Assembly: GCA_946402275.1 (NCBI GenBank)
Contig: CAMIVY010000003.1
Location: forward strand, 1 to 64,000
Direction: 5' to 3'
Source of the DNA: an uncultured Prevotella sp.
GTDB taxonomy: Bacteria; Bacteroidota; Bacteroidia; Bacteroidales; Bacteroidaceae
Length of the DNA: 64,000 nt
Below are positions 55,796 to 63,776 of this stretch, in pieces. Both the position numbers and the translations under genes were made by a program. Each line of letters begins with the position of its first letter. Position 1 is the first letter of the stretch. Under the pieces are notes generated by a model that saw nothing but the letters and a program-made list of their open reading frames with translations, did no database searches and was not told where the DNA came from.

Positions 55796-55985
55796 CAATG
55801 TCAAATTAAAATAGTGGACAGGCGGTCTTTAAAGGTGAAAATTGCGAGATTTAAATCTAGAAATTGCGCGCATTAATTGTAGCAATTGTTTTCCTTAACA
55901 GTACCTTCTGGAAGCGAAACAAGGCGACAACGAGAGTATTAACAAAATTATCAACAAATGTCTAACTAACTTATTATTAAAAATT

Positions 55986-56573
55986 ATGGCTATTAAAGTA
56001 ATTGCACAACGACGTGAAGTAAAGCTCGGTAAGAACCCTGGTAAGAAGTTCGTGATGCGTCCCGACCTGTACATCCCCATCCAGGAGAAGAAGGTATTCG
56101 CAGAGGCTGCTACCCACTCGGGAATCTCTGCAGGTGTCATCAAGGCGGCTTGGGACGCTGCCGGTGAGGTCATCCGTACGTGGGCGACCGAAGGTCACTC
56201 CATCCCTCTGCCCGGACTCGGCACCATGCGCTTCGGCGTCCGCTCGAAGGCCGTTGCCGACCTAGAGGATGTGAAGACCAGCCTCATCAGCGTGCGCCGC
56301 ATCATCTTCACCCCTAACGTGGAGCTGAAGGACGAGCTGAAGAACACCTCGATTCAGATTACCTGTCTGGACGAAGAGGGCAACGTGCTGAAGCGCGTGA
56401 CCTCGAGCGACAGCGGAGACATCGAGGACAACGAGAACGAATCTACGGATTCTGGGAACAATGGATCTACGGGTAGCGGAAGCACGGACAACGGTGGCAA
56501 TACCGGCACTGTAACTCCCGGCGGAGGTGACAATACCGGAGGCGGTGGCACCGCAGGAGGTGACGAAGGGTAA
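55986..56573 (+). CDS. HU-family DNA-binding protein with acidic low-complexity tail
   Basis: A 195-aa protein. Residues 1-125 form a Bacteroidota HU-type domain (HU-HIG/HU-CCDC81-like), with VIRTWATEGHSIPLPGLGTM and VRRIIFTPNVELKDEL. The last 65 residues are Gly/Asn/Ser/Thr/Asp-rich, acidic and repetitive (DNGGNTGTVTPGGGDNTGG). HU proteins bend DNA and bind cruciforms, notable given the palindrome upstream. Such proteins usually sit beside VirE and amidase genes in Bacteroides. Confidence 0.88.
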   Translation: MAIKVIAQRREVKLGKNPGKKFVMRPDLYIPIQEKKVFAEAATHSGISAGVIKAAWDAAGEVIRTWATEGHSIPLPGLGTMRFGVRSKAVADLEDVKTSLISVRRIIFTPNVELKDELKNTSIQITCLDEEGNVLKRVTSSDSGDIEDNENESTDSGNNGSTGSGSTDNGGNTGTVTPGGGDNTGGGGTAGGDEG

Positions 56574-56580
56574 GGCGAAA

Positions 56581-56607
56581 AGAGTGCCCCACAAGGGGCC
56601 TCTTTTT
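56581..56607 (+). terminator. Terminator after the HU gene
   Basis: AGAGTGCCCC ACAA GGGGCCTCT with one bulged base, followed by TTTTT. Confidence 0.75.
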
Positions 56608-56660
56608 AAATGAGAAATGAGAAATGAGAAATGAGAAATGAAAATGAAAAATGAGAAATG
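56607..56660 (+). repeat. GAGAAAT tandem repeats upstream of the smalltalk gene
   Basis: At least four AAATGAG units followed by AAAATG variants. Same unit as at the sprA start, 25 kb away. Confidence 0.75.
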
Positions 56661-56687
56661 AACTCGGTCAAAGAAAAGGGAAAAATT

Positions 56688-56798
56688 ATGAAGAAGAATC
56701 GTTTTATTGAGGTGGCGGTGAAGGTGATAGTAGCCGCTCTCACAGCATTCCTGACGGCACTGGGCACGACCAGTTGCATGGGATACGGACCGTTTTGA
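56688..56798 (+). CDS. Smalltalk protein (36 aa)
   Basis: ATG 56688 to TGA 56798 encodes MKKNRFIEVAVKVIVAALTA and then FLTALGTTSCMGYGPF. It is a short single-helix protein with the LGTTSC lipobox-like end characteristic of the Bacteroides smalltalk family, which is usually found by HU and amidase genes. Its function is unknown. Confidence 0.85.
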   Translation: MKKNRFIEVAVKVIVAALTAFLTALGTTSCMGYGPF

Positions 56799-56811
56799 AA
56801 ATTAAGAGAGA

Positions 56812-56848
56812 GAGGGAGGGGCTTCAGGCGAAGCCTCTCTTTTTTTTC
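56812..56848 (+). terminator. Terminator after the smalltalk gene
   Basis: GAGGGGCTTC AGGC GAAGCCTCTC (one G-T pair) followed by eight T's. Confidence 0.85.
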
Positions 56849-56904
56849 AATAAACAGAGATAAGGAGAATTTTTGAATTATCGGCTCATTCTGAGCTTCT
56901 CAAA

Positions 56905-56930
56905 CAAAAAAGGGCACCCTTGCGGGTGCC
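56905..56930 (-). terminator. Terminator of the 680-aa lipoprotein gene
   Basis: Perfect 8-bp stem GGGCACCC/GGGTGCCC with loop TTGC; on the minus strand it is followed by TTTTTTG. It is 15 bases past the stop codon. Confidence 0.85.
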
Positions 56931-56944
56931 CAATATCTTGTTAC

Positions 56945-58987
56945 TCATTCTTTTGCCTTAACATCAACTGTATATACGCTGTGCTTGTCATCGGTAGTAA
57001 ACCACTTGATGGTATATTGAGAGATGCCGAGGTCGAGGGCATACTCACGCAGCGTCTGGGCACCATCGCTGTTGTTCAGCACATCTTCGGTCTGTTTGAC
57101 CAATAACTTGATGGTGTTCTCGCTCTCAGGCGTCTGGTCGGCAATCTTCAACTCTGTCTGATAGAGGCTTGGGAACTGCTTTTCCAAGTATTGGGTGAGC
57201 AGACCCTTCTGTCCCTCATGACCCTCCTGACCAATCTCAGGGAAGGTGATGTCCATGTGCCATGTCTGCTCAGCACGGTTAGGCACGATGAGCTCATATT
57301 TGCTATTCTCTGTGGATGGCCATTTAGTATAAGCATGACATCCATCATCATTTGCCATTATACACTTCATCCTTGAATCACTCGTGACCTCAAGGGTGTA
57401 TGCCCCTTCTGGATTCTCTACTGACCAGCATGCCTGGTTGTCCATGTTTACGTCGGTGGTGACTGCGACAGGAGCCAGCATGTGCTCGTCTTCATCAGAA
57501 TCGCCGAAGGTTTGCTGGCTGTTCTCGTATTTCCACATTACCTTATTAGCTTCGGTGTTCTTCTGCACCTTTATATCATTGGTATTGGTGGTAGAGGTCA
57601 TGGTATAAGTGGTGCCATCAGTCCATCCGTGTGAGAGATTGCCACCGACAGAAATATTCTCACCTACCACGCCAAAGGAGAAACCAATGGTGTTAGTCTC
57701 TGAGTGAGTCTCACCCACAGCTATAGATGTGCTGGTGGTGTTGTTGTCGGTAGTAGGAAGGGCATCCTCCAGCCTTATGGTGCTCGAACCAACAAGGTTC
57801 AACGAGTAGTTGCCCTCCTGCCAATATGCACCATAGTATTTTGAGTAGTGATTGTCCTTACTGTTGAAATCAGCGTCTATCCATTCATCTTCCTTGTAAG
57901 GACCTGCATAAAGGGTCTTGTTGACATCAAAGCGGGCATCACCCTCTTGCTGACCTCCCACGGCAGACAGTACGGCTTGCTCTACGAAGTAATAGTCCTT
58001 ATTGGTCTCCATATTGTGGCTGCCCCACACGCGGATGGTTTCAGTAAAGCCATTAGGCTTATGGCGTGACTGTCCTTTCCAATCCATAGCCATCAGGCTC
58101 CTCTGATAGTAATGCTCTTCGCTGGCACCCATCAGTTCGTTGATAGCCCCCTGACCGTCAGCGCGGTTGGTGGCTTTGTTAGTAGTTGTCTGAGCATTCT
58201 TGGTGTTAAGCCACATGGCAGCACCGTCGGCAAGGCAACCGCTGCTGCGCTTGGTGTAGTCGGGATTGTGTATCTCTTCTTGTACTACCTCTTTGCCATC
58301 CTTGTCTGTGTATGAGGAGCTGACCAAGACACCCTGGTGAGGCTCGCACTGGTAGTAACCCCTTGGTGAGAAGATGACCATCTCGGCAACAGCATCTGTT
58401 CCGCTGGCAGCACCTCGTCTGCCTGCTATTGCAGCGATATTGGCAACGCGGGCGTTAATCCTCGCTGCATCAGAATTGATGGCATTGCCAGACTGCTGCT
58501 TGGGAGGAGTGATTGTTACATGTCCACTCTCTGTCATCAACTCGATGGTAGCCTGCTCAAATCTTGCCGACAACTGCTCCATCATTTTCACCAGATGGGC
58601 ATTGTGGGGCTTCTCCACAGCGATATAGCCGCCACGAAGGTAAATCTTAGCGGCCTCCAGCCATTCAGTAAGAGGGCGATTCAGAATGTCCTCACCCTTG
58701 ATGAGTATCATCTTAGTGTCTGAGGTCACCTCGCCCGTCTTGATGTTCAAACGGCGCACTAAGGCAGCACCCATAGAGTTCTCGTCAAACGAGCTCAGCA
58801 CGGCTGTCGGCATGTCTGCCGTCACCTTGACATTCAACTCGTCCACATTCACGTCGGTAGGATTAGTACCGCCGCCGTTATCATTGCTGGCTATGTCTTC
58901 TTTAGCACAGCCTGTCATCATCATCGCGGTCCAAATCATCAAGACTGCGGAAATCAGGAAATTACGGTTTTTAGTCTTCATAATCAT
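56945..58987 (-). CDS. Lipoprotein of unknown function (680 aa), paralogue B
   Basis: A 680-aa lipoprotein with lipobox MMTGC followed by AKED (export-signal-like). It is homologous along its length to the 707-aa lipoprotein: first 95 residues nearly the same; shared ILNRPLTEWLEAAKIYLRGG, AVEKPHNAHLV, and C-terminal ADQTPESENTIKLLV and SQYTIKWFTTD. It has no neighbouring amidohydrolase. No known domain. Probably surface-displayed. Confidence 0.82.
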   Translation of the reverse strand: MIMKTKNRNFLISAVLMIWTAMMMTGCAKEDIASNDNGGGTNPTDVNVDELNVKVTADMPTAVLSSFDENSMGAALVRRLNIKTGEVTSDTKMILIKGEDILNRPLTEWLEAAKIYLRGGYIAVEKPHNAHLVKMMEQLSARFEQATIELMTESGHVTITPPKQQSGNAINSDAARINARVANIAAIAGRRGAASGTDAVAEMVIFSPRGYYQCEPHQGVLVSSSYTDKDGKEVVQEEIHNPDYTKRSSGCLADGAAMWLNTKNAQTTTNKATNRADGQGAINELMGASEEHYYQRSLMAMDWKGQSRHKPNGFTETIRVWGSHNMETNKDYYFVEQAVLSAVGGQQEGDARFDVNKTLYAGPYKEDEWIDADFNSKDNHYSKYYGAYWQEGNYSLNLVGSSTIRLEDALPTTDNNTTSTSIAVGETHSETNTIGFSFGVVGENISVGGNLSHGWTDGTTYTMTSTTNTNDIKVQKNTEANKVMWKYENSQQTFGDSDEDEHMLAPVAVTTDVNMDNQACWSVENPEGAYTLEVTSDSRMKCIMANDDGCHAYTKWPSTENSKYELIVPNRAEQTWHMDITFPEIGQEGHEGQKGLLTQYLEKQFPSLYQTELKIADQTPESENTIKLLVKQTEDVLNNSDGAQTLREYALDLGISQYTIKWFTTDDKHSVYTVDVKAKE
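58848..58915. repeat. 68-bp direct repeat, copy 2
   Basis: Identical to 42698-42765. The two copies are 16 kb apart in direct orientation and enclose the whole accessory island. Confidence 0.9.
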
Positions 58988-59017
58988 TTCAATTTTAGAT
59001 TCTTAGCAAATACGATG

Positions 59018-59047
59018 CAAATATACAACTTTTTTTAAAATCTGCAA
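59018..59047 (-). promoter_or_regulatory. Promoter of the 680-aa lipoprotein gene
   Basis: TATATTTG (59025-59018) with TTG (59047-59045) 19 bases upstream. The leader matches that of the 707-aa paralogue nearly base for base. Confidence 0.55.
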
Positions 59048-59062
59048 GTCAAATCACGTTTT

Positions 59063-60994
59063 TTAAACAGAGATGGGGAGGCTTACGACGAAGCGGCTGC
59101 CATTGGTGTAGTGAGGGTCTAGTGTGAGGGTGCCGTCTATCAGCATGACGACACGGCGGCAGAGGAACAGTCCGAGGCCAAGCCCCTCGGTGAACATATC
59201 GAGCTTGGTAAACTTCTCGAAGATGAAGTCGGACTTGTCGGAAGGAATGCCGGGACCCGTATCTTCGATGATGAAGTGCACTGCATCTGCTGAGGCTTCG
59301 ATACGCATGGTGACGCTGCCTTCACGAGTGAAGTGCAGGGCGTTGGCGAGCAGTTCGGTGAGGACGATGAGCAGATGGTGACGGTTAGTCGTGATGGTCA
59401 GCTGGTCATCGACATGGGAGTCGAGATGCATCTCTGCGGTATGGGACATCAGAGTGCCGGCATTTTCGAAAGCCTCGCGAGCCACCTCGTTACAACGCAC
59501 GGTGTCGGCGGTGTTGATGGTCTGACGGCTCTCAACAAACGAGGCAGTCAGCAGCTTGCTCACCATATAATCGAGGGTATTGGTCTGCACGAACATCGTC
59601 TCGGCAATCTGCTGTTTCTCGTCGTCAGGAATAGACTCGCCATTTCCACGCAACACCTGTGCGAAGCCATGAACGATGTTGAGCGGCGTACGTATCTGGT
59701 GTGACATATCCTGCATGAACTGGGTCTTCTGCTCACTGGCCTGTCGCGCCAGCAGGGTGGCCTTCTCCAGTTCCTTGGTCCGCTGCTCAGTCTCCTGTTT
59801 GGTCTGCTCAGCATCTTTGATATGCTTGCTGATTCTCCGTCGCATCAGACAGAAAGTGTTCTGCAACTGTCCTATCAAGTCGGTGCGCTCACTGAGCGGC
59901 AAGGGCTTGTCGTAATCGCCGTGACCAATCTGTCGCAGTTCGGCAGCCAGGAGTCCCAACGGCTGTATGAAGTGTTTCACTATACGGTGACAACCCATGA
60001 CCAACAGCAACAGTCCGATGATGAGCAACGGCAGCAGGATATAGTTCAGGCTGTTGTAGCCACGCAGCAGCTCGTTTGACGGACAGACGAGGGCTATGCT
60101 CCACTCGGTGCCTTCGAGCGGGTGGTAAAGCACGATGTGTGACTTGCCGTCGAAGTTCACCTCCATGTGTCCTGTCCGTCCGTTGGTCATCTCATAGCCT
60201 AATGCCACTACGTCGGTATGCTCTCTGGGATCCATACCCGTGAAGATAGTCTGCTTGAGCAGCTTGGTGGTATCGGGGTGTACGAAGTAATGCCCGTCGG
60301 GCCCCAGCATCATGAAGTAAGAGTTTTCGTATGGATACTCTGCATTAATGGTCTCTGCGAGTTTCTTCAGGGACAAGTCGGTGGAAATGACACCTACGAA
60401 CTTCTCATGCCTGTCGTAGAGCGGTACGCAGTAGGATGCTATCCAATCCGGGTTTGACAGCGTTCCTTCATTGAAGTCGTCGAAGGGGTCCACCCAGCAG
60501 GCTGCTCTCTTCTGGCGCGGTGTCTTATACCACACCTTATTATAATAGTCGTACTCCGCTTCACGCACAGTGGCCACTGAGTCCCTTTGGCCGTCTGAAC
60601 TTGTGCCGAAGCGGACAGAATAGGCCGAGAAGCCGTATGTATCCTCTGGGAAGAAATCGGGCTCCATCGTGATAGAGCAACCGTTCGCGTTGGGATGGTT
60701 GGCTACGATACGATGGGAGTACTTCAGCAGCGAGTCTTTATCATGGTGGAGGTTGACGAGCCAGATGATGTTCCGTGTGGCTGTCTCTATCTCCAGCATA
60801 GACCCTTTTACTCGCAGTGACGTGTTGTCAAGCACATGGGACGCCTCGTCAATGGCCTCCTGTCGGATGATGTTACGTGACTGCCAGTAGAGGAATCCCA
60901 GCGACAGCGAGAAGACCAGTACCACGACGAACAGGATCTCAAGACTGAGTCTTGTGGAGAGCGACTGGTGGATATGGCTTTTCATCTCTTTCAT
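59063..60994 (-). CDS. Cache-HAMP sensor histidine kinase
   Basis: This 643-aa membrane sensor has a transmembrane helix (about 17-37), an extracytoplasmic Cache domain (45-315), a second helix (318-340) and HAMP (341-395). The DHp domain has DMSHQIRTPLN (His near 431). The ATPase domain has N box ELLANALHF, G1 EDTGPGIP, F box FEKFTKLD and G2 GLGLGLFL. It autophosphorylates and passes the phosphate to a response regulator, none of which is in the window. ATGA overlap with the previous sensor gene indicates coupled translation. Confidence 0.93.
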   Translation of the reverse strand: MKEMKSHIHQSLSTRLSLEILFVVVLVFSLSLGFLYWQSRNIIRQEAIDEASHVLDNTSLRVKGSMLEIETATRNIIWLVNLHHDKDSLLKYSHRIVANHPNANGCSITMEPDFFPEDTYGFSAYSVRFGTSSDGQRDSVATVREAEYDYYNKVWYKTPRQKRAACWVDPFDDFNEGTLSNPDWIASYCVPLYDRHEKFVGVISTDLSLKKLAETINAEYPYENSYFMMLGPDGHYFVHPDTTKLLKQTIFTGMDPREHTDVVALGYEMTNGRTGHMEVNFDGKSHIVLYHPLEGTEWSIALVCPSNELLRGYNSLNYILLPLLIIGLLLLVMGCHRIVKHFIQPLGLLAAELRQIGHGDYDKPLPLSERTDLIGQLQNTFCLMRRRISKHIKDAEQTKQETEQRTKELEKATLLARQASEQKTQFMQDMSHQIRTPLNIVHGFAQVLRGNGESIPDDEKQQIAETMFVQTNTLDYMVSKLLTASFVESRQTINTADTVRCNEVAREAFENAGTLMSHTAEMHLDSHVDDQLTITTNRHHLLIVLTELLANALHFTREGSVTMRIEASADAVHFIIEDTGPGIPSDKSDFIFEKFTKLDMFTEGLGLGLFLCRRVVMLIDGTLTLDPHYTNGSRFVVSLPISV

Positions 60995-62460
60995 AGGCTC
61001 CCCTCCTTCCTCTTGTCGGCGACACCAAGCAGATTGCCCAACAACTCGGTGGTTATCTCCGTATGCTGCTGTATCTTATCAGCCATCTGGCGACATTCCT
61101 CAACGTCCATATCTGTCACATGCTGCCGGAAATCGTCAACGATGGTGTGGATGGCCTTCACGGATTGCTCCATGCGGTCGCTCATATTCAGGATGACGGC
61201 ATCCTTCATGCTATCCGCCTCGCGGGCTTGTTCGTAAGCCAGCCTGAGATCATCATTACGCTGGCGGAGCACATCCGTCAGGTGGGTGATGTCCGCGATA
61301 TGCTGTCCGATGTTCTGCTGCATCTGGCGGAAGGTGTTCTGCACATAGCCCACCTCATCAGTGCGACGGCTTTCCCTCACTGGCTCGTCCAGCTGGCCGT
61401 CAGCCATGCGCCGTGCCGTATCTACCAGCAGCTGCAAGGGTTTCAGCTTGAGATGACTGAAAAAGGAGCAGAACAAGCCTATCAGCAACAGGCCTATGAG
61501 ACTGATGATGACTGTCAACCGCAAGAGCGCGTCATAAGAGCTGAAGATGTCGCTCTCAGGACATACGATAGACACGCTCCAGCCTGCATTCTCGAAGGGA
61601 TGGTAGAAGATAAAGCCATGCTTGCCGCCCAACGTAATCTCACTATGTCCGACATGGCCTGTCTTCATGGATATGGCTGCCAGATGACCTTCACTGGTAG
61701 GGTCGTTGAAAGCCTCAGCAAAGAATGCCTGATGAGCCTCGAGGGTGCTGTCTGGGTGGATAATCAGATGTCCGTCGGTACCCATCACCGAGGCATGTGA
61801 GTTGGGGAACGGCCTCAGCGAGAGCACCAAGTCGGCAAACCACTTCATCGAGATCTGTGCCGAGAGCACACCCACCAGTTCTCCGTCTTTGTCGTGGAGC
61901 GGCATACCATAGGATGTGATGATGGAGGTCTCGCCGTGCTCCACATCGATATAGGGGTCTATCCAGATGGGCTTTTCGTGGTGCAGGGGTATGAAGTACC
62001 ATTTCTCGCGCGTATAGAGCTTCTTTCCTCCGTTGATGGTCACGTCAATCTTGGTGGAATCGACAGCATTGCGGTGGGCATACACCTCATAGTAGATGCC
62101 ATATTGCGGATAGACACCAGGCTCGAAGGCTATGACACAACTCTGGATGTGCGGATTCTCTTTCAACAGTTGCCGACAGAGGCTGTCCATGATCTCTGGG
62201 CGGTTCAAACGCTTCTCGATGGTCCAGTGCAAGCTGCGCGTAGCCGTCTCTACCTCGCTCAGGGTATTGTCGATACGCAGCTCTGTGGTGCGCAGGGTCT
62301 GACGCGCTTTCTCCATCGCCTCCTGATAGATGGACTGGCGGGCGTAGTGGAACATGATGAGGAGGGCGGTGACAAAGAGTACAGACACGAAGCCAACTAC
62401 CCACAGCACGATTTGTGTGGTCAGCGAATGGCGTGGTTGATTTTCTGTAATTCTCTTCAT
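60991..62460 (-). CDS. Cache-HAMP sensor lacking a kinase core
   Basis: A 489-aa protein with two membrane helices (20-42 and about 305-330), a Cache domain resembling that of the next gene, and HAMP. After a coiled region comes a DHp-like helix pair in which the phospho-acceptor motif is lost (LNMSDRMEQSVKAI in place of SHELRTP). There is no ATPase domain. It ends with LLGNLLGVADKRKEGSL. It may act as a sensory partner of the coupled kinase. ATG at 62460 is chosen over 62496, which would lie upstream of the promoter. Confidence 0.82.
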   Translation of the reverse strand: MKRITENQPRHSLTTQIVLWVVGFVSVLFVTALLIMFHYARQSIYQEAMEKARQTLRTTELRIDNTLSEVETATRSLHWTIEKRLNRPEIMDSLCRQLLKENPHIQSCVIAFEPGVYPQYGIYYEVYAHRNAVDSTKIDVTINGGKKLYTREKWYFIPLHHEKPIWIDPYIDVEHGETSIITSYGMPLHDKDGELVGVLSAQISMKWFADLVLSLRPFPNSHASVMGTDGHLIIHPDSTLEAHQAFFAEAFNDPTSEGHLAAISMKTGHVGHSEITLGGKHGFIFYHPFENAGWSVSIVCPESDIFSSYDALLRLTVIISLIGLLLIGLFCSFFSHLKLKPLQLLVDTARRMADGQLDEPVRESRRTDEVGYVQNTFRQMQQNIGQHIADITHLTDVLRQRNDDLRLAYEQAREADSMKDAVILNMSDRMEQSVKAIHTIVDDFRQHVTDMDVEECRQMADKIQQHTEITTELLGNLLGVADKRKEGSL

Positions 62461-62466
62461 CGACTG

Positions 62467-62497
62467 CAAAATTAAAAAAAATATTCGACATTGCAAG
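62467..62497 (-). promoter_or_regulatory. Promoter of the sensor pair
   Basis: TAATTTTG (62474-62467) with TTG (62497-62495), 20-base spacer. The expected transcript start is at or within a few bases of the ATG at 62460. Confidence 0.5.
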
Positions 62498-62519
62498 CCA
62501 ACTGAGAAAAAATTTCAGT

Positions 62520-63776
62520 CTATGACATTTCGGAAGTTTCTTTCTCCTGACGCTTATGACGGAGGAATTCAAGACGCTCCATAGCGTGCTTGCGCGACTG
62601 GTAGATCTGGAAACGATAGACGAGGCAGGCGACAGCGAAATAAGCAGCGACGTGAATCCACAGGATGCGGTATTCAGTGGCTACGTCGTTCAGGGTAGCT
62701 CCCATCGTGTTCAAGCGTACGAAAGCACGGGCTCCAAAGGTGCTGGGGAACAGCCAGGAGACACCTTGCCAGACGCCCGGGATGTTGGACTGAGGCCATG
62801 AGACACCTGTCATGAACAACAGGGGCACACTGATGAATACCACCAGCAACATGACATTCTCGCGGTATTTCACCAGACAGGACACCACCATACCGAAGAA
62901 GATGCAGGCCAGCGTCAAGGGCAGCATCAGATGGAAGAGGGTCTGCCATGTGGCAAGATGGGGGAAATTGAAGAGGCGTGGCACGACGATGACCAGCCAG
63001 GTGCCCATCACGATATAGACCATCAAATAACAGAGTGCCTTGCCCAGCACGATGGACAGTGTGTTGTCGTAGCGGGCATCACCCACAGGAATGAGGTTAC
63101 GATAGGGATTCTCATCGCGAGCAGTTCCTGCGGAGAGTCCGATGCCTAGCACGAGGGTCTGCTGAAGGATGAGAATCAGCACGGCAGGGAGCAAAGACGA
63201 GCCATAGCCTCCCTGGGGATTGAAGATGGCGACATCGGCATAGTCGAGGGGCCGTGAGGAGATGACTTCCTCGCGCTTCGTATAAGCACCACCAAGCTTC
63301 TTCTTGATATCGGTACCCATCTCCATCGACACAATCTGGGCGGTCTGGAACACATTCTTATAGGCGAGCATCAGACTCATATCGCAATAGACGCTGATGA
63401 CACCCTGTTCCATACGGTTTACTTTCTCGGCAAACTCGCTGGGAATGAGGTAAATGCCTTTCACCAGCTGACGGCTCACCAACGACTTTGCTTCATCCAA
63501 GTCCTGGGCATAGTAGGCGACACGCACATCGGGCGAGGCATCGCACTTACGGATGAACTGGCGAGAGAGGAAGGAGTGGGACTGGTCAACGACACAGACG
63601 GGCACTTCGTGGACGACCTCGTTGTTGTAAATCCATGAATAGAGTAACGGATAGGCCAAGGGCACGAGGAAAAAGAAAATCAGCACGCCTTCGTCCTTCA
63701 CGATGCGCTTCAGCTCCTGATACCAGATGTAACAGACAGCGTCTAAGCCTTGATATATACTACGGAATATAGACAT
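62520..63776 (-). CDS. ABC-2 type transporter permease
   Basis: A 418-aa inner-membrane protein with one N-terminal helix, a large extracytoplasmic domain (about 45-190) and five C-terminal helices, the ABC2_membrane_3/YhhJ arrangement. The end has VSWLFPSTFGARAFVRLNTMG. Probably exports a drug, lipid or polymer with an ATPase and membrane-fusion protein encoded upstream, beyond the window. ATG 63776 (or 63789-63791) overlaps the end of the previous permease gene. Confidence 0.87.
   Translation of the reverse strand: MSIFRSIYQGLDAVCYIWYQELKRIVKDEGVLIFFFLVPLAYPLLYSWIYNNEVVHEVPVCVVDQSHSFLSRQFIRKCDASPDVRVAYYAQDLDEAKSLVSRQLVKGIYLIPSEFAEKVNRMEQGVISVYCDMSLMLAYKNVFQTAQIVSMEMGTDIKKKLGGAYTKREEVISSRPLDYADVAIFNPQGGYGSSLLPAVLILILQQTLVLGIGLSAGTARDENPYRNLIPVGDARYDNTLSIVLGKALCYLMVYIVMGTWLVIVVPRLFNFPHLATWQTLFHLMLPLTLACIFFGMVVSCLVKYRENVMLLVVFISVPLLFMTGVSWPQSNIPGVWQGVSWLFPSTFGARAFVRLNTMGATLNDVATEYRILWIHVAAYFAVACLVYRFQIYQSRKHAMERLEFLRHKRQEKETSEMS

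Larger units (their letters stand above)
55499..55985. other. Intergenic region between the XRE operon and the HU gene
   Basis: No gene is seen. It holds the 173-bp near-palindrome (55572-55744), the HU promoter and a leader of about 180 bases with a 12-bp perfect palindrome AGATTTAAATCT at 55847-55858. Confidence 0.7.
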
